DNA of 64,000 bases from Paraburkholderia sartisoli (GTDB lineage: Bacteria > Pseudomonadota > Gammaproteobacteria > Burkholderiales > Burkholderiaceae). Shown here piece by piece: positions 57,652-64,000 of the stretch (position 1 is the stretch's first letter; each line of letters starts with the position of its first letter). Position numbers and translations under genes: made by a program. The notes under the pieces are model-generated. The model saw nothing but the letters and a program-made list of their open reading frames with translations. It did not search any database and was not told the DNA's origin. The DNA lies in NCBI RefSeq assembly GCF_900107685.1, contig NZ_FNRQ01000001.1, positions 124,001 to 188,000 on the forward strand, written 5' to 3'.

Positions 57652-58128
57652 ATGGAAGCGACAGGTCTGCTGGCGGATTCAGAACTGGTCCTGAAAGACT
57701 GGACCATGAAGCGCAACTGTTCGGTTTCGCCGCGGCAGTTTGTTGGCTTCTATGTATCGCTTGCGCTGGTTTCGTCGGCGATCGCTTTCATGCTTTTGCT
57801 GTGCGGCGCGTGGCTGGTGTTACCGTTCACGGGTATCGAGCTGCTGACGGTAGGTGTCGCGTTTGCCATCTATGCGCGCCACGCTGTGGATTACGAACGC
57901 ATCCGGCTCTATCCGAACCGGCTGCTGATCGAGCAGGTGAGTGCGGAACAGGTCACGCAATTCGAATTCAATCCGCGCTGGGTGCGGGTCGAAGCCGGAG
58001 CGACACCACGTGACCGGATCACGCTGGTGTCGCGTGGTCAGGCGGTGATGGTCGGGCAGCATCTCGCGCAGTACCGGCGTGCCCAGTTCGCCGGCGAATT
58101 GCGAGCATGGCTTGGACGGTGCGACTAG
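57652..58128 (+). CDS. DUF2244 domain-containing membrane protein
   Basis: A 158-residue protein with two adjacent transmembrane helices (about residues 28-65, YVSLALVSSAIAFMLLLCGA and VGVAFAIYARHA). It is followed by a soluble C-terminal part (RIRLYPNRLLIEQVSAEQVT). DUF2244 genes sit next to cytochrome c oxidase genes in many Proteobacteria and the function is unproven; a role in oxidase assembly is a common guess. The ATG at 57652 has GGGAGG 5 bases upstream. coxB starts 88 bases later. Confidence 0.86.
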   Translation: MEATGLLADSELVLKDWTMKRNCSVSPRQFVGFYVSLALVSSAIAFMLLLCGAWLVLPFTGIELLTVGVAFAIYARHAVDYERIRLYPNRLLIEQVSAEQVTQFEFNPRWVRVEAGATPRDRITLVSRGQAVMVGQHLAQYRRAQFAGELRAWLGRCD

Positions 58129-58216
58129 ATACACCGCACCGTATGCCGTTCCCGGAGCGAGCGGAAAATGCGCGGTTAAAAGCGCGGAAAGCCTTCCAGC
58201 GGGGTCGAGGGTTTGA

Positions 58217-59869
58217 ATGGAAAATTTGGGTAAGGAAGCTATGAAAACAATCAAGCGAGCCCTCATGGGCGTGCTGGCGTTTAGCGGTCTGTTCTTCGCC
58301 GGTGCGGCCATGGCAGTCGGCGATAGTCCGGGCGGCCCAGCCGTCAACGAGATCAATCTCCAGCCGCCTGCGACAAAAATCGCTGAGGAGCTCTACAGCC
58401 TCCACACGTTCATGCTGATTCTCTGCACGGTGATCTTCATCGGCGTGTTCGGCGTGATGTTCTATTCGGTCTTTGCTCACCGCAAATCGAAGGGCCACAA
58501 AGCCGCCAATTTCCACGAAAGCACCACCGTCGAAATCATCTGGACGATCGTGCCGTTCATCATCGTCGTTCTGATGGCGCTGCCCGCCACCAAAACCGTC
58601 GTTGCGATGAAGGACACGACCAACGCCGATCTCACCGTCAAGGTCACCGGCTACCAGTGGAAGTGGGGCTACGACTACGTGAAAGGCCCGGGCGAGGGCA
58701 TCAGCTTCCTTTCCACGCTGGCCACGCCGCGTGCTGAAACGGATGGCCGCCAGCCGATTTCCGATACGTATCTGCAGGAAGTCGACAACCCGCTCGTCGT
58801 GCCGGTCAACAAGAAGATCCGGATCATCACCACCGCGAACGACGTCGTTCACTCCTGGTACGTGCCGGCCTTCGGCGTGAAGCAGGATGCGATTCCGGGC
58901 TTCGTGCGCGACACGTGGTTCAAGGCCGACAAAACGGGCACCTTCCGTGGCTTCTGCACCGAACTTTGCGGCAAGGAACACGCGTTCATGCCGGTCGTCG
59001 TGACGGTCCTGTCGGCAGAAGACTACGCAGCGTGGGTCGACAACGAAAAGAAGAAGATGGCCGCCGGCGCCGACGATCCGAACAAGACGTACACGCTCGC
59101 CGAACTGATGGCGCGCGGCAGCAAGGTCTACGCGGCGAACTGCGCGGTCTGCCACCAGCCGAACGGCAAGGGCGCGGGCGCATTCCCGGCGCTCGACGGC
59201 AGCAAGATCGCCAACGGTCCGATCGCGGAACACGTCAGTCTCGTGCTGAAGGGCAAGAACGCGATGCCTTCGTGGGCGCCGACGTTGAGCGACGTCGAGA
59301 TCGCTTCGGTTATCACGTACGAACGTAACTCATGGGGCAACCACACCGGCGACATCCTGCAGCCGAAGCAGGTCGCCGACGCCCGTAACGGCAAGCTGCC
59401 GGAAGGCGGCAACCATCTGGCCGACGCGGGCGCGGGCGCAGCAGCCGGCGCGAGCGACGCCGCCGCGGCCAGCGGCGCCGAAGCGGCTTCGGGCGCGGCG
59501 CCAGCATCGGCGGGTGCAGCAGGCCCGGACAGCGCGGCTTCGGCTCCGCAGGCTGGTCTGCCGGCAAGCGTCTACTTCGAGACGGGCAAGAGCGCGCTGC
59601 CGGCCGACGCGAAAGCGGCGGTGGACGCAGCGGCAGCCTGGGCGAAGGCGCATCCTGACGCGATGTTCACGCTGTCGGGGTTCACCGACAAGACAGGTTC
59701 GGCCGACGCCAACGCGAAGCTGGCCAAAAGCCGTGCGCTCGCTGTGCGTGACGCGCTGAAGGCCGCGGGCATCGCCGAAGACCACATTATTCTGAAGAAG
59801 CCGGAAACGATCACGGGCGGTGCTGACGCGAAAGAAGCCCGGCGTGTCGAGATCAGCGCAGCGGCCTGA
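58217..59869 (+). CDS. coxB: Cytochrome c oxidase subunit II fused to cytochrome c and an OmpA-like domain
   Basis: A 550-residue protein. It has a signal peptide, two transmembrane helices (FMLILCTVIFIGVFGVMFYS and the IIWTIVPFIIVVLMALPA one), and the CuA domain with C247, C251 and H255 in CTELCGKEH. Then comes a cytochrome c domain with CAVCH at residues 309-313 and likely axial Met350 (AMPSW). After an Ala/Ser/Gly-rich linker of about 50 residues, the last 95 residues form an OmpA/MotB-like domain (FTLSGFTDKTGSADANAKLA to RRVEI). Electrons go from cytochrome c through CuA to subunit I. The OmpA-like part could hold the enzyme to peptidoglycan. ATG 58217 is used; an ATG eight codons later is also possible. 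ctaD follows after 43 bases. Confidence 0.95.
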   Translation: MENLGKEAMKTIKRALMGVLAFSGLFFAGAAMAVGDSPGGPAVNEINLQPPATKIAEELYSLHTFMLILCTVIFIGVFGVMFYSVFAHRKSKGHKAANFHESTTVEIIWTIVPFIIVVLMALPATKTVVAMKDTTNADLTVKVTGYQWKWGYDYVKGPGEGISFLSTLATPRAETDGRQPISDTYLQEVDNPLVVPVNKKIRIITTANDVVHSWYVPAFGVKQDAIPGFVRDTWFKADKTGTFRGFCTELCGKEHAFMPVVVTVLSAEDYAAWVDNEKKKMAAGADDPNKTYTLAELMARGSKVYAANCAVCHQPNGKGAGAFPALDGSKIANGPIAEHVSLVLKGKNAMPSWAPTLSDVEIASVITYERNSWGNHTGDILQPKQVADARNGKLPEGGNHLADAGAGAAAGASDAAAASGAEAASGAAPASAGAAGPDSAASAPQAGLPASVYFETGKSALPADAKAAVDAAAAWAKAHPDAMFTLSGFTDKTGSADANAKLAKSRALAVRDALKAAGIAEDHIILKKPETITGGADAKEARRVEISAAA

Positions 59870-59912
59870 CGTGTCACGGTCAGCATTGCAGTATTCGTTT
59901 TAGGAGATTGTC

Positions 59913-61520
59913 ATGTCTAGCATCGGACACGATGTAGCCGCTGGTCACGAGCACGGCGACCACGCCCATGAGTTGCCGCACGGCTGGCGTCGCTGGCTGC
60001 ACGCCACCAACCACAAGGATATCGGTACGCTGTACCTGATCTTCTCGTTCGTCATGTTCCTGTCCGGGGGCGTGATGGCGCTGGCGATCCGCGCCGAACT
60101 GTTCGAGCCGGGTCTGCAGATCATGCGTCCCGAGTTCTTCAACCAGTTGACCACCATGCACGGCCTGATCATGGTGTTCGGCGCGATCATGCCGGCGTTC
60201 GTCGGCTTCGCGAACTGGATGGTGCCGCTGCAGATCGGCGCATCGGACATGGCCTTCGCGCGGATGAACAACTTCAGCTTCTGGCTCCTGCCGGTCGCGG
60301 CCGTGCTGCTGATCAGCTCGTTCTTCGCACCGGGCGGCGCGACCGCCGCGGGCTGGACGCTGTATGCACCGCTGTCCACCCAGATGGGCCCGGGCATGGA
60401 CTTTGCGATTTTCGCGATCCACTTGATGGGTGCCTCGTCGATCATGGGCGGTATCAACATCGTCGTGACGATCCTGAACATGCGCGCACCGGGCATGACG
60501 CTGATGAAGATGCCGATGTTCGCGTGGACGTGGCTCATCACCGCCTACCTGCTGATCGCCGTGATGCCGGTTCTGGCTGGCGCGATCACGATGGTGCTGT
60601 TCGACCGTCACTTCGGTACGTCGTTCTTCAGCGCGGCTGGCGGCGGCGATCCGGTGATGTACCAGCACATCTTCTGGTTCTTCGGTCACCCGGAGGTGTA
60701 CATCATGATCTTGCCGGCGTTCGGGATCGTTTCGCAGGTGATTCCGGCCTTCGCCCGCAAGCCGCTGTTCGGCTATAGCTCGATGGTGTACGCAACGGCT
60801 TCGATCGCGATCCTGTCCTTCATGGTCTGGGCGCACCACATGTTCGCAACCGGCATGCCGGTGACGGGCCAGCTGTTCTTCATGTACGCGACGATGCTGA
60901 TCGCCGTGCCGACGGGCGTGAAGGTGTTCAACTGGGTTGCCACGATGTGGCGCGGTTCGCTCTCCTTCGAAACGCCGATGCTGTTCGCGGTGGGCTTCCT
61001 GTTCGTGTTCACGTTCGGCGGCCTGACGGGCCTGATGCTCGCGATGGCACCGCTTGACATCCAGTATCACGGTACCTATTTCGTGGTCGCCCACTTCCAC
61101 TACGTGCTGGTGGCGGGGTCGCTATTCGGTCTCTTCTCCGGCTGGTACTACTGGTCGCCGAAGTGGACCGGCTGGATGTACAACGAGACGCGCGGCAAGA
61201 TCCACTTCTGGGCGTCGATGATCTTCTTCAACCTCGCGTTCCTGCCGATGCACTTCGTGGGTCTCGCCGGCATGCCGCGTCGTTACGCCGACTACCCGGC
61301 GCAGTTCACCGACTGGAACCAGGTTGTGTCGATTGGCGCGTTCGGCTTCGGTCTGGCACAGGTGTACTTCCTGTTCGCCGTCGCGCTGCCGGCCTACCGC
61401 GGCGGTGGCGAACTCGAGAAGGCACCGGACAAGCCGTGGGACGGCGCAACGGGCCTCGAATGGACCGTGCCGAGCCCGGCTCCATTCCACACGTTCGAAA
61501 ACCCGCCGACCGTCGAATAA
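59913..61520 (+). CDS. ctaD: Cytochrome c oxidase subunit I (aa3 type)
   Basis: A 535-residue heme-copper oxidase main subunit that reduces O2 to water and pumps protons. The key residues are seen in TTMHGLIMVFG (heme a His), WFFGHPEVYIMILPAFG (CuB His and the cross-linked Tyr), VWAHHMFATG (CuB His pair) and HYVLVAGSLFG (heme a3 region). About twelve membrane helices fit the family. AGGAG lies 6 bases before the ATG. It is the second structural gene of the cluster; a 44-residue helper gene follows. Confidence 0.98.
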   Translation: MSSIGHDVAAGHEHGDHAHELPHGWRRWLHATNHKDIGTLYLIFSFVMFLSGGVMALAIRAELFEPGLQIMRPEFFNQLTTMHGLIMVFGAIMPAFVGFANWMVPLQIGASDMAFARMNNFSFWLLPVAAVLLISSFFAPGGATAAGWTLYAPLSTQMGPGMDFAIFAIHLMGASSIMGGINIVVTILNMRAPGMTLMKMPMFAWTWLITAYLLIAVMPVLAGAITMVLFDRHFGTSFFSAAGGGDPVMYQHIFWFFGHPEVYIMILPAFGIVSQVIPAFARKPLFGYSSMVYATASIAILSFMVWAHHMFATGMPVTGQLFFMYATMLIAVPTGVKVFNWVATMWRGSLSFETPMLFAVGFLFVFTFGGLTGLMLAMAPLDIQYHGTYFVVAHFHYVLVAGSLFGLFSGWYYWSPKWTGWMYNETRGKIHFWASMIFFNLAFLPMHFVGLAGMPRRYADYPAQFTDWNQVVSIGAFGFGLAQVYFLFAVALPAYRGGGELEKAPDKPWDGATGLEWTVPSPAPFHTFENPPTVE

Positions 61521-61626
61521 GACGCTTCGGTCAATGCCTCCCGGTCCGGTCGGAAGCCGTCTGGACCGCGAGGCCAGACGGGCGGTGGCCGCGTAGCCGC
61601 CAGGTCAAGGTACCCAGAAATTGAGC

Positions 61627-61761
61627 ATGACCCGGAATTCACAGCAAAGACGTACTCCCGAGCAGATTCGCGCGGGCAACAAACGGCTGGGTTTGATCCT
61701 GCTCGTCGTGGTGATTGCCTTCTTTACGGCTGCGGTGATCAAGCAGGTCTGGTTTAGTTGA
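61627..61761 (+). CDS. Cytochrome oxidase small assembly protein
   Basis: A very short gene. The 44-residue product is basic at the N-terminus (MTRNSQQRRTPEQIRAGNKR), then has one membrane helix (LGLILLVVVIAFFTAAVI) and ends KQVWFS. It lies between ctaD and ctaG, in the position of a small assembly factor noted in Betaproteobacteria cox clusters. The helix and placement agree; the sequence is too short for further proof. ctaG starts 45 bases later. Confidence 0.75.
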   Translation: MTRNSQQRRTPEQIRAGNKRLGLILLVVVIAFFTAAVIKQVWFS

Positions 61762-61806
61762 CCGCGTTGTCTGAACCTGCCCAGGCAGCGTGATTGAGGA
61801 AGTTCG

Positions 61807-62418
61807 ATGTCGAAGCACCCGCCGGCCGAGGCCGACCGCTCTTTTAACCGTTCGATGCTGATCAAGCTGTTCATCGTCGCGCTGATGATGTTCGGCTTCG
61901 GGTTCGCGCTGGTGCCAATGTATCGCGCGATCTGTCAGGTTACGGGTATCAACAACCTTGTGCAGCGCGATGCAACGGAGCGTGAGGCGAAGAATACGCA
62001 GGTCGACATGAGCCGCACGATTTCGATCGAATTCGATGCGAACGCGCGCGGCCCGCTCGGTTTCAAGCCGGAACAGCACAGTATGGACGTGCATCCAGGC
62101 GAAGTAACAACGGTGATGTACCAGGTCAGCAACGAACAGGCGCGCACGGTTCATGCGCAGGCGATTCCGAGCTACGCGCCGCGCGAGGCGACCGAGTACT
62201 TCAAGAAGATCGAGTGTTTCTGTTTCACGCAGCAGACGCTGGCTGCCAACGAAACGAAGCGGTTACCGGTGGTGTTCGTCGTCGATCCGAAACTGCCGAA
62301 GGATGTGAAGACGATCACGCTGTCGTACACGTTCTTTGAACTGAATACGCCGGCGCCGACAACGAAGGACACCGCGAACCAGGCGGCTGCGGACACCCGG
62401 GCGCGGAACCCCGCCTGA
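61807..62418 (+). CDS. ctaG: Cytochrome c oxidase assembly protein CtaG (Cox11)
   Basis: A 203-residue copper chaperone that inserts CuB into subunit I. One N-terminal helix (LIKLFIVALMMFGFGFALVP, residues 17-36) anchors a periplasmic Ig-like copper domain. The conserved Cys pair is in KKIECFCFTQQTL (CFC). The start MSKHPPAEADRSFNRSM is well placed. The N-terminal YRAICQVTGI continues the anchor as in other Cox11 proteins. It follows the small assembly gene and precedes a DUF2970 gene by 32 bases. Confidence 0.96.
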   Translation: MSKHPPAEADRSFNRSMLIKLFIVALMMFGFGFALVPMYRAICQVTGINNLVQRDATEREAKNTQVDMSRTISIEFDANARGPLGFKPEQHSMDVHPGEVTTVMYQVSNEQARTVHAQAIPSYAPREATEYFKKIECFCFTQQTLAANETKRLPVVFVVDPKLPKDVKTITLSYTFFELNTPAPTTKDTANQAAADTRARNPA

Positions 62419-62450
62419 CGGCGTGCGATAGAGGCGGAGGAAGACGGCGA

Positions 62451-62654
62451 ATGAGCGACAACGGTAGGCGCAGAAGCAGTTTTGGGCAATCGCTGAGGGC
62501 GGTGTTGTGGTCGTTTCTGGGGGTGCGCAAACGGCGCGATCTCGAAGCCGACGCCACCCAGCTCAATCCGCTGCATGTGGTTGTCGCAGCAGTGATCTGC
62601 GCGGCGATCTTCATTGGCGTGCTGATCTTCGTGGTGCGCCTTGTGGTCGGATAA
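62451..62654 (+). CDS. DUF2970 domain-containing small membrane protein
   Basis: A 67-residue protein with a basic N-terminus, FGQSLRAVLWSFLGVRKRRD typical of DUF2970, and one C-terminal membrane helix (VVVAAVICAAIFIGVLIFVV). DUF2970 genes lie in cox clusters of Betaproteobacteria between ctaG and ctaE. The role is not known. GGAGGAAG lies shortly before the ATG. ctaE follows after 145 bases. Confidence 0.85.
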   Translation: MSDNGRRRSSFGQSLRAVLWSFLGVRKRRDLEADATQLNPLHVVVAAVICAAIFIGVLIFVVRLVVG

Positions 62655-62799
62655 AGCTGTACCGGATGAAAGCGGGCAGCGCGGGTCCAGGAAGACCCAT
62701 GAATTAGCGTGAAACGGTGCGGTATCCACGCGCCGTCGAAGATAAAACCGGAACCAACCGGACCAAGCGGAACAACTGGACTGAAGTGGAGAATCAAGA

Positions 62800-63657
62800 A
62801 TGAGCGGTCAAAACGAGAGCCCGTACTATTTCGTACCGCATCCGTCGCGGCACCCGATCAGCGCGGCGGTCGGGCTGCTGGTCATGCTCGGATCGCTTGC
62901 GTCGTGGATCAACGACGCGAGCTGGGGGCCCCTCGGCGTGGCCGTCGGCCTGCTGTGGCTGCTCTTCACGTTGTGGCACTGGTTCGGCGACGCCATCTCC
63001 GAATCGGAAAGCGGCATGTACGGCAAGCGTGTCGACGCATCGTACCGCTGGAGCATGAGCTGGTTCATCTTCTCCGAAGTGATGTTCTTCGGCGCGTTCT
63101 TCGGTGCGCTGTTCTATGCGCGCGAAATCGCGCTGCATCAGCTCGGCAGCCTCGACTACAAGCTGATCTGGCCGGATTTCTCGGCGGTGTGGCCGAACAA
63201 TGGTCCTGCTGCGCTCGTCTCGCACTTCAAGTCGATGCAGCCGTGGCCGGTGCCGACCATCAACACTGCGTTGCTGCTGTCGTCGGGCGCGACGCTGACC
63301 GTGTCGCACCATGCGCTGCGTGAGGATCATCGTCGCAAGGCAATCGCCTGGCTCGCCGCGACGCTCGTGCTCGGCGTCAGCTTCCTGTTCCTTCAGGCCT
63401 TCGAATATTTCCACGCGTACAACGAACTGAACCTGACGCTGGCTTCGGGCGTGTATGGCTCGACGTTCTTCCTGCTGACCGGCTTCCACGGCTTCCACGT
63501 GTTCCTCGGCGGCACGATGCTGGCGGTCGTTCTGGTGCGCATGATCCGCGGCCATTTCACGGCGGATCATCACTTCGCGTTCGAAGGCGCGGCCTGGTAC
63601 TGGCACTTTGTGGACGTCGTGTGGCTTGGGCTGTACGTTGTCGTGTACTGGCTGTAA
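62800..63657 (+). CDS. ctaE: Cytochrome c oxidase subunit III
   Basis: A 285-residue membrane subunit with seven helices. Family features are YYFVPHPSRHPISAAVGLLV at the start, SWFIFSEVMFFGAFFGALFY, and the C-terminal GFHGFHVFLGG and HFVDVVWLGLYVVVYW. It stabilises subunit I and binds lipids rather than cofactors. The ATG at 62800 is preceded by GGAGAATCAAG. It is the last recognised gene of the plus-strand cox run; a terminator follows about 110 bases later. Confidence 0.97.
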   Translation: MSGQNESPYYFVPHPSRHPISAAVGLLVMLGSLASWINDASWGPLGVAVGLLWLLFTLWHWFGDAISESESGMYGKRVDASYRWSMSWFIFSEVMFFGAFFGALFYAREIALHQLGSLDYKLIWPDFSAVWPNNGPAALVSHFKSMQPWPVPTINTALLLSSGATLTVSHHALREDHRRKAIAWLAATLVLGVSFLFLQAFEYFHAYNELNLTLASGVYGSTFFLLTGFHGFHVFLGGTMLAVVLVRMIRGHFTADHHFAFEGAAWYWHFVDVVWLGLYVVVYWL

Positions 63658-63770
63658 AGCTGTCGGGCCTGCATCGGCGTTTATTTCGCGGATGCGGCCT
63701 GCCGCGCCTCGGGTGGTTCGAACGAAGCGCGGAAAAATGAATGGTCAGGTAGTAAGCCGTATTGACGCAG

Positions 63771-63803
63771 CGCCGCCCTCGACCCTGTCAGGGCGGCGTT
63801 TTT
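63771..63803 (+). terminator. Rho-independent terminator after ctaE
   Basis: CGCCGCCCT (63771-63779) pairs with AGGGCGGCG (63790-63798), followed by TTTTT. It ends the cox message. Confidence 0.85.
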
Positions 63804-63923
63804 GCTTCGTGGGCCGGGCGACGTGACGGGCTTTATCGTGAGCACGACTCAGTGCCCAGGGTCAGGTGAGCGCGCTGGATGTCACAGCGAGCCGGCAGGC
63901 GCCAGTGAGCGCCCGCCGAAACA

Positions 63924-64000
63924 TCAGCGGCCGAGCGGAATGCCGGTCGACTGGATCCAGCCCATCCAGTGTGCGAACAGGATGAACAGGAAAAGCGAGA
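63924..64000 (-). CDS. C-terminal end of a membrane protein gene (cut by window edge)
   Basis: Reading from the edge on the minus strand, the last 24 codons encode SLFLFILFAHWMGWIQSTGI followed by PLGR and a stop. This is a hydrophobic helix with a short tail, so the gene encodes a membrane protein. It converges on the cox cluster, with the terminator at 63771 between. I do not recognise the family from this fragment. Confidence 0.5.
   Translation of the reverse strand, partial: SLFLFILFAHWMGWIQSTGIPLGR

Overview
The window is high-GC, gene-dense bacterial chromosome. It looks like Burkholderiaceae, most likely Paraburkholderia or Burkholderia. The reasons are the dsbA-SPOR-argS order, a two-gene methionine synthase, a PhaM granule protein, the glnK-amtB / gshA-gshB / EIIA-ptsH-ptsI block, the gpmA / rhodanese-grxC-secB-gpsA block, and a cox cluster whose subunit II ends in an OmpA-like domain. 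The genus is inferred from gene content; there is no rRNA here to settle it. I recognise no tRNA, rRNA, CRISPR array, insertion sequence or prophage gene, so this reads as ordinary core chromosome.

Left part (1-17.6 kb): dsbA (cut by the edge), a SPOR-domain protein and argS on the minus strand; a DUF1840 gene and a small secreted protein; split metH (minus); DUF3567, DUF3108 and IclR genes (minus); then a plus-strand run of an FAH-family hydrolase, an orphan branched-chain-type binding protein, a crotonase-fold protein, phaM, a ferritin-like protein and rfaE2. Middle-left (17.6-31 kb): coaX and birA (minus) diverge from a four-gene Mla/MCE-type lipid transport operon, followed by VanZ, 2Fe-2S ferredoxin, alpha/beta hydrolase, a DD-carboxypeptidase, DUF493, a LysR/DUF2917 divergent pair, lipB and lipA.

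Middle (31-49 kb): two small unrecognised membrane proteins precede dctA-dctB-dctD. dctA has a textbook sigma-54 promoter with two upstream palindromes, so the C4-dicarboxylate importer and its two-component regulator form one regulatory unit. Then come a TlpA-like thioredoxin, a lipoprotein, comM, ubiK, glnK-amtB (again behind a sigma-54 promoter with NtrC-like sites), gshA, gshB and an incomplete PTS (EIIA, HPr, EI).

Right part (48-64 kb): moeB-like, ctpA and gpmA (minus) diverge from rhodanese-grxC-secB-gpsA; then a macrodomain protein, trmL, comF, a BioC-like methyltransferase and the aa3 cytochrome c oxidase cluster (DUF2244, coxB, ctaD, small assembly protein, ctaG, DUF2970, ctaE). The most notable points are the two sigma-54 regulated loci, the CoxII-cytochrome c-OmpA fusion, the PTS without a sugar permease, the unknown 148 aa + 45 aa membrane pair next to dctA, a crotonase without its usual glutamates, and DnaA-box-like paired palindromes between convergent genes.
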